Shown here piece after piece: positions 44,791 to 53,226 of a stretch of DNA of 64,000 nucleotides (the stretch's first letter is position 1; every line of letters begins with the position of its first letter). The DNA is from SHZL01 sp963815185 (GTDB lineage: Bacteria > Pseudomonadota > Gammaproteobacteria > Xanthomonadales > SZUA-36): NCBI GenBank assembly GCA_963815185.1, contig CAWFGC010000007.1, positions 248,001 through 312,000 on the forward strand. Direction: 5' to 3'. The notes beneath the pieces were generated by a model. It saw nothing but the letters and a program-made list of their open reading frames with translations, had not been told where the DNA came from and did not search any database. A program made the position numbers and the translations under genes.

Positions 44791-45858
44791 TTACTCTAGC
44801 CCCATCTGCGCGCGATGCCGCAGCACGTGATCGATCAGAACCAGCGCAAGCATGGCTTCGACGATGGGCGTGGCGCGTATGCCCACGCAGGGGTCGTGCC
44901 GGCCCTTGCTGATCACCTCGACTTCATTGCCATCGACATCCAGGCCCTGGGCTGGCAATCGCAGGCTGGAAGTGGGTTTGAACGCAGTGCTGACCAGGAT
45001 GTCCTGCCCGCTGGAGATTCCGCCGAGGATACCGCCCGCGTTGTTGCTGAGAAAACCCGTGCGCGTCATTTCATCGCGATGCACGGTTCCCGTTTGCTCG
45101 ACGCTGGCAAAGCCGGCGCCGATTTCCACCCCTTTGGCCGCATTGATGCCCATCATCGCGCTGGCGATCTCAGCATCCAGTTTTCCATACACGGGGGCTC
45201 CCAGTCCAACCGGGACATTGCGCGCCACTACGTTGACCCGCGCGCCCACCGAATCGCCGGATTTCCGCAAGCGGTCCATGAACTCCTCAAGCCGCGGGAC
45301 ACAGGCCGGATCCGGGCAGAAGAAGGGATTGTCGTCAATGGTATCCCAGTGCATGTTTGCATCCGTGCGTATCGGGCCCAACTGCGCCAGCCAGCCCTGG
45401 ATTTCGACCCCCAGGTTCAAGCGCAGCCACTTACGCGCGATGGCGCCGGCGGCGACCCGCATCGCCGTTTCCCGCGCCGATGAGCGGCCACCGCCGCGAT
45501 AGTCCCGGATACCGTACTTTTTCCAATAGGTGAAATCAGCATGGCCCGGACGCAACAGGCGCTTGATCTCCTCATAATCACGCGAACGCGCGTCGGTGTT
45601 TTCGATCAACAGTCCAATCGCCGTGCCCGTGGTGCGGCCTTCGAACACGCCGGAGAGAATTTGCACATCATCCTTTTCATGCCGTTGTGAGGTGTGCCGC
45701 GAGCGGCCGGTCGCACGGCGATCGAGTTCCCGTTTGATTTCCGCCGGCTCGATTTCCAGCAGCGGTGGACAGCCATCGACGACGCAGCCGATGGCCGGGC
45801 CATGGCTTTCGCCAAAAGTCGTCACCCGGAACAGCTTTCCAAAAGTGTTATCTGACAT
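44791..45858 (-). CDS. aroC: Chorismate synthase
   Basis: Last step to chorismate, FMN-dependent. The start at 45858 (MSDNTFGKLFRVTTFGESHG) fits the family; six bases upstream another ATG is available. Signatures: GESHGPAIGCVVDG, RPGHADFTYWKKYG, GGGRSSARETA and DPCVGIRATPIVEAM. It overlaps prmB by 11 bases, a standard pairing. Confidence 0.96.
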   Translation of the reverse strand: MSDNTFGKLFRVTTFGESHGPAIGCVVDGCPPLLEIEPAEIKRELDRRATGRSRHTSQRHEKDDVQILSGVFEGRTTGTAIGLLIENTDARSRDYEEIKRLLRPGHADFTYWKKYGIRDYRGGGRSSARETAMRVAAGAIARKWLRLNLGVEIQGWLAQLGPIRTDANMHWDTIDDNPFFCPDPACVPRLEEFMDRLRKSGDSVGARVNVVARNVPVGLGAPVYGKLDAEIASAMMGINAAKGVEIGAGFASVEQTGTVHRDEMTRTGFLSNNAGGILGGISSGQDILVSTAFKPTSSLRLPAQGLDVDGNEVEVISKGRHDPCVGIRATPIVEAMLALVLIDHVLRHRAQMGLE

Positions 45859-46762
45859 GCGCACGTTCCTCGATTACGTTGATGATGGCGGCGGAGGCTT
45901 GCAGCAGTTCCTGCCGGCTGAGCACGAACACCCCGGAGCCGCCGCTACTGAATTCCAGCCAGACAAATGGCACCGCCGGCAGTTGCGCCGCCAAAGCCTG
46001 TTCGCTTTCTCCCACCTCACAGACCAATAAGGCGCCGGCGTTCATGTGCCGAGGGGATTGCAGCATGATCTGCAGGCACGCGTCCAGGCCATCAGCGCCG
46101 GAAAGCAGGCCCAGCTCAGGCTCCGCCCGATACTCCGCGGGCAAATCCTGCAATGCCGCGCTCGACACATACGGCGGATTGGTCACGATCAGGTCATACG
46201 ACCTGCCGGTGAGACCGGCATACAAGTCCGACTGCAACAGCCTGACCCGCGATTCCACGCCGTGCCTGCGCACATTCCTGCGTGCCACCTCCAGAGCCGA
46301 GGGGCTGATATCCGCCGCATCGACGGCGAGCCATGGCATGTGTACGGCCATCGCAACGGCAATGCAACCGCTGCCGGTGCACAAATCCAGCACGCTGTTC
46401 ACCTCGGCAGCGTTCACCCAGGGCTGAAAATGCTCCTGAATCAATTCCGCAATCGGTGAACGCGGAACCAGCACAGTCGCATCGACCTCGAATTCAAGGC
46501 CGGCGAACCAGGCGCTGCCAAGCACGTAGGCCAGGGGTATGCCATTTTCGACACGAGCCGAGACATATTGCTGCACCCGGGTTTCCTGTTCCTGGCTCAG
46601 TGGCAGGTCCCAGTCCTCGAAACTCCCGTCGAGCGCGCCGCCGACAGCATGCAGAACCAGCCATACCGCTTCATCGCCCGCATTGTCCGTGCCGTGCCCA
46701 TAGAACAGCCCGGCCGACTCCAGCCTGCCGCTGACGAGTTGTATGCATTGGCCGACATTCAC
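45848..46762 (-). CDS. prmB: 50S ribosomal protein L3 N5-glutamine methyltransferase
   Basis: SAM-dependent methyltransferase of 304 residues. The N-terminal helical domain is followed by VPRSPIAELIQEHF, the SAM motif LDLCTGSGCIAVAMA and the Gln-binding NPPY motif. The VPRSPI form and the pairing with aroC distinguish PrmB from PrmC. Confidence 0.93.
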   Translation of the reverse strand: MNVGQCIQLVSGRLESAGLFYGHGTDNAGDEAVWLVLHAVGGALDGSFEDWDLPLSQEQETRVQQYVSARVENGIPLAYVLGSAWFAGLEFEVDATVLVPRSPIAELIQEHFQPWVNAAEVNSVLDLCTGSGCIAVAMAVHMPWLAVDAADISPSALEVARRNVRRHGVESRVRLLQSDLYAGLTGRSYDLIVTNPPYVSSAALQDLPAEYRAEPELGLLSGADGLDACLQIMLQSPRHMNAGALLVCEVGESEQALAAQLPAVPFVWLEFSSGGSGVFVLSRQELLQASAAIINVIEERAHVR

Positions 46763-46805
46763 AAATAGTATCCTGCTGACACCTGTCAGTATGCGCCTGA
46801 GGCAG

Positions 46806-46811
46806 TATAAT
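46806..46811 (+). promoter_or_regulatory. Probable -10 element for SCO/psd genes
   Basis: A perfect TATAAT lies 29 bases before the ATG at 46840. No good -35 is present at the ideal distance. A 14-base palindrome CTGACACCTGTCAG (46777-46790) is immediately upstream and could bind a regulator. Confidence 0.4.
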
Positions 46812-46839
46812 CCAGCACTACTCTCTATGGCCCACTGGC

Positions 46840-47496
46840 ATGATACCCAAGCATCCCAAAGCGCGCGTCATATTGCTCACCGTCAGCCTGGGATTATTGA
46901 GCCTGGCGGCAGGGTTCAGCCTTTGGCGCATTCACGAGGCGCGAAAATGGAGTTCGCTGGAGTCTTTGATCCTGCTGCCCGAACCGCGCAGTCTCTCCGA
47001 TTTCGCCCTCAGCGATCAGCACGGCAAGCCGTTCACGCTGGACGGATTCCGCGGTCACTGGTCATTGGTTTTTTTTGGCTACACATTCTGCCCGGATGTG
47101 TGCCCCAATACCCTGTTTCAGCTACAACAGGCGAGAAAACTGATGCTGCAGCAGGAAAGCGCCGCTGAGATACCGGTCATCTACTTCATTTCGGTGGATC
47201 CCGAACGCGACACCACACAGAAGCTTTCAGACTACCTGAGCTATTTCGACCCGGAATTTGTCGGGCTGCGTGGAGCAGATCCGCAATTGAAGGCACTGAC
47301 CCTGCAGCTCGGCATCGCCTATTTCATCGAACCGCACGCAGAAGGCGCGGCCCAATATCAGGTCGATCACAGTGCATCCCTGTTGTTACTGAACCCCGCA
47401 GCGCAGCTTGTCGGCGTGATACCGGCCCGCTACGATGCTTCCAGCATCGCCCATGATGTTATGACGGTTGTCAGCCAGGAGGGCAGCGCGCCGTGA
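46840..47496 (+). CDS. SCO1/SenC family copper chaperone / thioredoxin-like protein
   Basis: Membrane-anchored assembly factor for the CuA site of cytochrome c oxidase or periplasmic thiol protein, 218 residues. One N-terminal TM anchor (about 10-28) precedes the thioredoxin fold with the copper-binding CxxxC in FGYTFCPDVCPNT and the distal His in QVDHSASLLL. DPERDT is also family-typical. Its end overlaps psd by four bases (GTGA). Confidence 0.92.
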   Translation: MIPKHPKARVILLTVSLGLLSLAAGFSLWRIHEARKWSSLESLILLPEPRSLSDFALSDQHGKPFTLDGFRGHWSLVFFGYTFCPDVCPNTLFQLQQARKLMLQQESAAEIPVIYFISVDPERDTTQKLSDYLSYFDPEFVGLRGADPQLKALTLQLGIAYFIEPHAEGAAQYQVDHSASLLLLNPAAQLVGVIPARYDASSIAHDVMTVVSQEGSAP

Positions 47497-48347
47497 GCAT
47501 TATCGATTTCATCTTCAGCAGCATTCAGCGCCTGCTGCCGCACCACCTGTTATCACGCCTGGCGTATGGATTCATGCGCAGCCGAATCAAGCCGCTCAAG
47601 AACCTGCAAATATGGATTTTCGGCTGGCTGGCCGGAGTGGACTGGACCGAGGCGCGCTCCCCGCATGCGGTCGACTACCCGGATTTCAATACGTTTTTCA
47701 CCCGTGAACTGGCGCCGGGCACGCGGCCGCTGGATCCGGATCCGCAGGCCTTAGTCAGCCCCTGCGACGGGCGCATCAGTCAATGCGGACGTGTCACCAA
47801 TGATCGGATATTGCAAGCCAAGGGTCACAGTTTTTCCCTGCGGGCCTTGTTGGCGCACGACCATGCGGCGCCGGAATTCACCAATGGCTTTTTCCACACC
47901 ATCTATCTGGCGCCGCGTGACTATCATCGCGTGCATATGCCCATGGCGGGCACCTTACAGCGCATGATTCACGTTCCGGGGCGTTTGTTCAGCGTCGCCC
48001 CCTACACGGTGCGGCAGGTGCCCAACCTGTTCGCGCGCAATGAGCGCGTCATCAGCCTGTTTGAAACCTCGCACGGTCCGATGGCCGTTATTCTGGTGGG
48101 TGCCCTGATGGTTTCCAGCATGGAAACCGTCTGGGCCGGCGTCATCACGCCACCGCGCGTGCGGCGCGTGAGCACCGGCGACTGGTCACGGCGTAATATC
48201 AGCTTGAATAAAGGCGAAGAGTTGGGCCGCTTCAACATGGGATCGACCGTAATCCTGCTGTTGCCGGCCGCCGCCGTGTCCTCCCTGGCTGAGTTCGGGC
48301 CCGATGACAACGTGCAAATGGGCCAAAAACTCGGCCGCCTACGTTAG
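47493..48347 (+). CDS. psd: Phosphatidylserine decarboxylase proenzyme
   Basis: Makes phosphatidylethanolamine. The 284-residue precursor starts with GTG in the overlap with the SCO gene. PCDGRISQCG, HDHAAPEFTNGFF and YHRVHMP segments are present. The self-cleavage site that generates the pyruvoyl group reads NMGST (usually LGST) near residue 250, with Ser conserved. The TAG stop codon is the first three bases of the terminal repeat of the palindromic element at 48345. Confidence 0.95.
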   Translation: MSIIDFIFSSIQRLLPHHLLSRLAYGFMRSRIKPLKNLQIWIFGWLAGVDWTEARSPHAVDYPDFNTFFTRELAPGTRPLDPDPQALVSPCDGRISQCGRVTNDRILQAKGHSFSLRALLAHDHAAPEFTNGFFHTIYLAPRDYHRVHMPMAGTLQRMIHVPGRLFSVAPYTVRQVPNLFARNERVISLFETSHGPMAVILVGALMVSSMETVWAGVITPPRVRRVSTGDWSRRNISLNKGEELGRFNMGSTVILLLPAAAVSSLAEFGPDDNVQMGQKLGRLR

Positions 48348-48526
48348 CCTGCATGTTGCACCAGTTCTCGTGGCGAGACGAATCAGGGGTGCGTCATGGC
48401 TGACTTTCGCGACCGAGGAGCGCGCAGGCATAGTCGGCACTATGTCGAGCACTCTGACCGAGCGAAAGCCAGACAGGGCGTGCCCCTGGAGCGTCGCAGT
48501 AGAGGACTGGTGCAACATGCAGGCTA
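48345..48526. repeat. Palindromic MITE-like element, TGTTGCACCAGT family (complete copy)
   Basis: A perfect 21-base terminal inverted repeat (48345-48365, 48506-48526) starts TAGCCTGCATGTTGCACC. Complementarity continues inward in blocks: CAGGGGTGC against GTGCCCCTG, CTTTCGCGACCGAG against GACCGAGCGAAAG. The whole 182 bases could therefore fold into one long imperfect hairpin with CATAGTCGGCACTATG at its apex. No coding sequence. A half copy lies at 297-344. It sits exactly between the psd stop codon and the M2 peptidase stop codon. Confidence 0.9.
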
Positions 48527-48528
48527 GA

Positions 48529-50377
48529 TTATTTCCAGCCACAGTGGCGGCCGGCATTTTGCTGATCCAGCCATTGCTGCAGGGGGGCGAAATAGTCCAG
48601 CATCGCTGTGGCGTCCATTTGCGGGGTGCCGGTCAAGGCTTTCAGGGCTTCAGGCCAGGGCTTGCTCTTGCCCATTTCCAGCATCGCATTCAGCCGCGCG
48701 CCGGCTGCCTTGCTGCCATAAAACGAACAACGGTGGATGGGGCCCTGGTTACCGGCGACTTCGCACAGGCGTACGGAAAAACTGGAATTGCAGCACGTCG
48801 GCAAGAAAATACCGCGAATACGGATAATTGCCGGGGACATGAAACTTGGCCCCCGCATCGAAGGCATCGGGCGGGCGCACGTTGGGGGCCGACACGCCCT
48901 GGTACTGCTCCCGCAACTGCCACCATAAATCGTTATAGCCTTCCGGGCCAACTTCGCCGGCAAACACTTTCCAGCGCCACTGATCCACCATCAGGGCAAA
49001 GGGCGCGTAGGCGACTTTTTCCAGCGCTTTCATCATCAGCAAACCGATATCGCCCGTTGCATCCGGCTCGGCATCCAGCAAGCCGATTTGCACCAGGTAC
49101 CTGGGAGTGGTTGACAGTGACAGTGTGTCGCCTACCGCTTCATGGAAGCCGTCATTGGCGCTGTCACGGTACAAATAGGACAGCCCTTTGTAGGCCCGCT
49201 GGTAATAATTGTGCCCCAATTCATGATGGATGGTGCGGAAGTCTACATCATTGATTGTGATACACATCTTGATGCGCAGGTCGTCCTTTTCATCGATATC
49301 CCAGGCCGAGGGGTGACACAGCACCTCCCGGTCCGCGGGCTTGACGAAAAGGGACCGCTGCCAAAACGTTTCCGGCAGCTCGGCAAATCCGAGTGAACTG
49401 AAAAATGCTTCACCGGTTTTCACCATGCGAATCGGATCAAACCCCTTGTCTTGCAGGATCGCGGTCAGGTCATAGCCGCTGCCGCCGCTCTTTGGTGCGA
49501 CGATGTCATAGATATTGACCCAGCTCTGGGCCCACATATTGCCCAGCAGATGAGCCGGAATAAGCCCGTCCGGCGGCACCAGATCGGTACCGTAAAACTC
49601 GCCCAGTTTGGCCCTGACGTAACAGTGAAGGGATTCGTACAAGGGCTGGATCTGCGCCCACACGCGGTCCAGTTCGACGGCAAAGGCCGCGGGGTCCATG
49701 TCGTAACCGGAGCGCCACATGGCTCCCAGGTCGTCGAAGCCCAGCTCTTTGGCGCCTTCGTTGGCCAACTCGACCTCACGCGAGTACAGGCCTTTCATCG
49801 GCACTGCAATCTGGTGCCAGCCATTCCACATCTCCAGCAGCTCGGCCGGGTCGCGCGAATGCGCAAGAATCTCCTCCAGATCACCCAGCTCGAGGCAATC
49901 ATTTTCTGCACGGCAATATTGCCCCGTGCCATACATGCTCGACAGCTTGGCGACGATTTCCGCCTGCTCCGCATTCTTGACCGGATCCAGCGGCGCGGGA
50001 ATGGTGATGCCGGTGCGCAGCAGATGCAACTTCCGCGCGGTGTCCGCATCCAGTCCAGCCACATCGACATAGCGGGCAGCCTGGCTCGCCAGCTCGACCT
50101 GAGCCGCTACCAGAGACTCACTGGCCCTGGCACGCAGCAACTCGGTGTCATAGGTAATGAAATTGGCCTGCACCCAGGATTGGCGCTCCGAGTATTGCGC
50201 CAATTCCGCCAGGCGCTGCTCGGCCTGCGCCACGAAGGCCACCGCCTTATCTGCGCTTGGTGTGGCGGCGGGTTGCGGCGGCGCCCCACCAGACTGACCC
50301 TGCGCACTGCAGGCCAGCGGCTGCCAGGCGATCAGCATCAAGGCAATCGTCAAAGTAAAAACACTGCGTGAATTCAT
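48529..50377 (-). CDS. M2 family (angiotensin-converting enzyme-like) zinc dipeptidyl carboxypeptidase (frameshifted)
   Basis: Secreted or periplasmic peptidase of about 615 residues. A signal peptide (about 1-25) precedes the mostly helical M2 fold. Zinc ligands are in HELGH (385-389) and the downstream FHEAVGD Glu (about 413). The main frame runs to QFQFFRT and then meets an extra base near 48768-48772; the last 79 residues (LCEVAGNQGPIHRCSFYG and onward) are in the next frame, ending at TAA 48529. Length and content are otherwise complete, so a consensus error is likely. Bacterial ACE homologues of this kind degrade peptides; the substrate is unknown. Confidence 0.9.
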
Positions 50378-50445
50378 CTCTGAACTCCAGGTCGATAGTA
50401 CAGGTCGATCCCGGAAAGGCTAGCAGAACCCACCCCCTTTCTCCA

Positions 50446-50474
50446 TTCAGCCAAGCCCAAGACGCGTATATAAT
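50446..50474 (+). promoter_or_regulatory. Promoter for the unknown secreted protein gene
   Basis: TATAAT at 50469-50474 with a weak -35 (TTCAGC, 50446-50451) at 17 bases. The ATG of the downstream gene is at 50501, giving a short leader with TCCTGAGGAC containing a GAGGA ribosome binding site. Confidence 0.5.
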
Positions 50475-50500
50475 TTGGCCTCCTGAGGACACACACCACC

Positions 50501-51184
50501 ATGCTACGAATCATCCTGACCATCATCGTACTGCTCGCCAGCACCAGCGCAACTCCGGACGAGCAACAGCCGCCTGAAGCCGACCGCAGCACCAGCCTGG
50601 CGGAACTGGCCAGTGCAGCCGATGTGATCGTGGTGGCCCAGGTGCGCGATACCGATTACATCTACCAACGGGAGTTTCCGGTGGAGGGCAGTGCGTTTCT
50701 CAAGGTGCTGATCGCGTACAAGGCAGACAAGCCACTGGACATGATCGAAGTCTACGAAAAAGGCTTGCACGCCCATGAATGCTATTTCCAGGAGCCGGCG
50801 GAGTTGACCGTGGGCCGCCGCTACCTGCTGTTCCTGCAGCACGACGCCAGCCAGCCGGACCGCTACCGCGGCCTGCCCCAGGGCTGCAAGCTGGACATTC
50901 TGGTAGCCCGCGACAACCGCTACGTGTTGCGCTTGCCGGCAGATGGCATCCGCCTGTCGGATGCCCTGGCCGCGCGGGGCAAGGAGCTCGAGTTTGCCGA
51001 CGCGAATGCCCTTGAAGACGAGGCCGCGCTGTCGCCGCAGCGACGTGACGCCCTGCTCAGCGCCGGCTGGATCAGGCCCAGTGGAGAGCGCTATGTCTAT
51101 ACCCACGGGGTCGAACTGCCGACCGTGCGCGAACTCATGGGTATAGACGGCATCTCCACCGCACTTTTGCAAAAAGGGGATTGA
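50501..51184 (+). CDS. Unknown secreted protein
   Basis: A 227-residue protein with a signal peptide (MLRIILTIIVLLASTSA), a ribosome binding site GAGGA, and its own promoter-like sequence. The body has ADVIVVAQVRDTDYI, AFLKVLIAYKAD, HECYF, ELTVGRRYLLFLQ and GCKLDILV. The pattern 'source of V-A-x-V ... L-K-V ... Cys ... G-x-x-Y-L-L-F-L ... Cys' resembles OB-fold/TIMP-like secreted domains with a disulphide, but I cannot name a family. Divergent from the M2 peptidase and convergent with ppnN. Confidence 0.75.
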   Translation: MLRIILTIIVLLASTSATPDEQQPPEADRSTSLAELASAADVIVVAQVRDTDYIYQREFPVEGSAFLKVLIAYKADKPLDMIEVYEKGLHAHECYFQEPAELTVGRRYLLFLQHDASQPDRYRGLPQGCKLDILVARDNRYVLRLPADGIRLSDALAARGKELEFADANALEDEAALSPQRRDALLSAGWIRPSGERYVYTHGVELPTVRELMGIDGISTALLQKGD

Positions 51185-51219
51185 CTGACAGATGCCGCTA
51201 CCGCGACCGTTTGGCGGCT

Positions 51220-52593
51220 TCAGGCGATGACCCGGTAGCAGGGCTTATAAACTTTTTCGCCCGGCAACTTCATGCGGTTGTCGCGGACGAACGCGGCCAG
51301 CAGCGTATCCAGCGATTGCATCACCTCGCGCTCCCCGCAAATTTCGAAATGACCATGCTGGCGAACGGCCGCCAGGCCCTCGGTCTTGACATTCCCCGCC
51401 ACAATGCCGGAAAACACGCGGCGCAGGTTTGCCGCCAGCTCGTGCAGCGGCAACGACCGGTCGACCTGCACATTGCGCATATTCTCATGGGTCGGCTTGA
51501 AGGGAATCTGCAGTTGCTGGTCGACGGTGAGCAACCAGTTGAAGTAAAAGGCGTCGTTGTTGGCAATGCGGAACTTGCGCACGCCTTCCAGCCCCCGCGC
51601 CATTTTCTGCGCCACGCGGACCGGATCGCCAATGATGACCTCGTAACAGGCACTCGCCTGCTTGCCCAATGCCAACTGGATAAACTGATCGATCTGGGCA
51701 AAATAGCCTGCGGAGGCCTTGGGACCGGTCATGATCAGCGGAAAAGGCAGGTCCTTGTTGGCTGGATTAAGTAAAACACTCAGCAGGTAGAGGATTTCTT
51801 CCGCCGTTCCCACTCCGCCCGGGAAGACGATGATGCCATGCCCCAGGCGAACGAACCCTTCCAGCCTCTTCTCGATGTCCGGCATTACGATCAATTCGCT
51901 GACGATGGGATTGGGTGACTCCGCGGCAATGATGCCCGGCTCGGAGATGCCAATGTAGCGACGCGATGCAGCCCGCTGCTTGGCGTGCCCGATGGTCGCC
52001 CCTTTCATCGGTCCCTTCATCGCCCCCGGACCGCAACCGGTGATGATATTGAGCCGCCGCAAGCCCAACTGGTAGCCGCACTCCTTGGTGTAATCGTATT
52101 CCTCGCGGGTAATGGAATGACCGCCCCAGCACACCACCAGATCGGGATCGACCTGGGGAATCAGCGCACGGGCGTTGCGCAACAGCTCGAATACCGCATT
52201 GGTAATACCCCCTGACGACGCCAGATCATGGTGGGGATGCCCGCGGATTTCGCTGTCGAAATAGACCAGGTCGCGGATCACGGCCGAGATCAATTCACGA
52301 ATGCCTTCGATGATGCGTCCATCGACGAATGCCGAGGCCGGTGCATTGGTCAATTGCAGCCGCAGCCCGCGGTTGACCTGCTGCACTTCGATGGAAAAGT
52401 CCTGGTACTCCTTTAGCAGCGCCTCGGCGTCATCGCCCTGATTGCCGCTGTTCAGCACCGCGAGCGCGCAGCGGTGCAGCAGGCCCGACAAGTCGCCCCG
52501 GCTGACGTCATGCAAACGCTCCACTTCCTGACGGCTCAGGGTATTGAGCATGCCCGCCGGGTACAAGCGTGTGGAAACGGAATCCGCTGGCAA
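51220..52593 (-). CDS. ppnN: Nucleotide 5'-monophosphate nucleosidase PpnN (YgdH, LOG family)
   Basis: Hydrolyses purine/pyrimidine monophosphates to base and ribose-5-phosphate; E. coli PpnN is activated by (p)ppGpp. The 457-residue length matches. The N-terminal domain (VDGRIIEGIRELISAVIRD) leads to the LOG core with VVCWGGHSI, TGCGPGAMKGPMKGATIGHA and the nucleotide-binding PGGVGTAEEILYLLSV. An additional C-terminal domain distinguishes it from short LOG proteins. Confidence 0.94.
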   Translation of the reverse strand: MPADSVSTRLYPAGMLNTLSRQEVERLHDVSRGDLSGLLHRCALAVLNSGNQGDDAEALLKEYQDFSIEVQQVNRGLRLQLTNAPASAFVDGRIIEGIRELISAVIRDLVYFDSEIRGHPHHDLASSGGITNAVFELLRNARALIPQVDPDLVVCWGGHSITREEYDYTKECGYQLGLRRLNIITGCGPGAMKGPMKGATIGHAKQRAASRRYIGISEPGIIAAESPNPIVSELIVMPDIEKRLEGFVRLGHGIIVFPGGVGTAEEILYLLSVLLNPANKDLPFPLIMTGPKASAGYFAQIDQFIQLALGKQASACYEVIIGDPVRVAQKMARGLEGVRKFRIANNDAFYFNWLLTVDQQLQIPFKPTHENMRNVQVDRSLPLHELAANLRRVFSGIVAGNVKTEGLAAVRQHGHFEICGEREVMQSLDTLLAAFVRDNRMKLPGEKVYKPCYRVIA

Positions 52594-52686
52594 GTTTGAT
52601 CTCCTGAGGGCAGAGCGCTATAGCTTAACGTAAACGCGCCAAACCATCATCCCAACCCCATCTTGGCTTCATCCCCATCAGTAACC

Positions 52687-52715
52687 TTCCATTGCACCGG
52701 GGCCTTCTATAGAAT
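52687..52715 (+). promoter_or_regulatory. Candidate promoter of tRNA-Pro
   Basis: TAGAAT (52710-52715) with TTCCAT 17 bases upstream, followed by a GC-rich discriminator, as common for stable RNA promoters. A 7-base inverted repeat (GCCCGGT, 52726-52732, with ACCGGGC, 52739-52745) precedes the mature tRNA and may be in its 5' leader. Confidence 0.4.
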
Positions 52716-52752
52716 AAGCGCCCTTGCCCGGTGCGCTGACCGGGCATATCGT

Positions 52753-52829
52753 CGGGGTGTAGCTCAGACTGGTAGAGCACTGCCTTCGGGAGGCAGGGGC
52801 CGGAGGTTCAAATCCTCTCACCCCGACCA
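52753..52829 (+). tRNA. tRNA-Pro (anticodon CGG)
   Basis: A full cloverleaf of 77 bases. The acceptor stem CGGGGTG pairs with CACCCCG, the anticodon arm is CTGCC-TTCGGGA-GGCAG with CGG at 34-36, and the T arm is GGAGG-TTCAAAT-CCTCT (closing G-U). The discriminator A is followed by an encoded CCA. The first base C is typical of proline tRNAs. Confidence 0.95.
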
Positions 52830-52871
52830 AATGTAGCAAGACCAATTTCCGCGGTTGATTTAAACGAAAGT

Positions 52872-52887
52872 TGAGAGGATTTGAACC
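52872..52887 (-). repeat. Inverted 16-base copy of tRNA-Pro T-arm
   Basis: TGAGAGGATTTGAACC is the exact reverse complement of tRNA bases 52805-52820 (GGTTCAAATCCTCTCA). In the transcript it could pair with the tRNA's T-arm. Confidence 0.8.
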
Positions 52888-53017
52888 GAGGAGGCGGGTA
52901 CAAGAAGCACTGCCTGTGGGAATGTCGCTGATGAGTGAAGCCGCCTTGCCACGAAGTGGCGAGCAGGGAAGCGAAGAAGCGACAGCACCCTGTCATACAA
53001 AGCTTTGGCATCGAGCC

Positions 53018-53033
53018 CCTCTCACCCCGACCA
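53018..53033 (+). repeat. Direct 16-base copy of tRNA-Pro 3' end (att-like)
   Basis: CCTCTCACCCCGACCA repeats 52814-52829 exactly, at a distance of 204 bases. A tRNA 3'-end repeat is the usual footprint of a tyrosine-recombinase integration (attL/attR), but no integrase lies between, so this may be a remnant or a tRNA-derived repeat. Confidence 0.7.
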
Positions 53034-53041
53034 GTTGTGGA

Positions 53042-53067
53042 AAAGCGGCCCTTGTGGCCGTTTTTTT
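53042..53067 (+). terminator. Rho-independent terminator downstream of tRNA-Pro
   Basis: CGGCC-CTTGT-GGCCG stem-loop (53046-53060) followed by seven T. It probably ends the tRNA transcript, which would then include the tRNA-derived repeats. Confidence 0.8.
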
Positions 53068-53226
53068 ACATGACTTAAAGAACATAATTCCTAAAAAGAG
53101 CTCGCTGCCCCTGAATTAGGCAGAACGATGTTCCCCGAACCAGAAGTACCCCCTCACTTCCCCATTCATGTAACAATCACATCCTGTCCCCCAAACGAAA
53201 GGCTTCCAGCCTAAATCGCGAAAATC

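Larger units (their letters stand above)
52830..53226 (+). other. Gene-free stretch with tRNA-derived repeats and terminator
   Basis: Downstream of tRNA-Pro lie an inverted copy of the T-arm (52872-52887), a degenerate copy of the anticodon-arm region (GCACTGCC at about 52908), a direct copy of the tRNA 3' end (53018-53033) and a rho-independent terminator. From about 53068 to 53226 I see nothing recognisable. An 82-codon open frame spans part of it but is composed of these repeats. Confidence 0.6.

Noticed and set aside
52814..53033. Complete integrated genetic element bounded by att sites
   Set aside because: Only about 200 bases lie between the direct repeats, with no integrase or cargo gene; at most it is a remnant.
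52871..53119. An 82-codon plus-strand open frame behind tRNA-Pro
   Set aside because: It starts in the inverted T-arm copy, runs through the tRNA 3'-end copy and the terminator hairpin, and shows no family resemblance or ribosome binding site. It is a by-product of the repeats.
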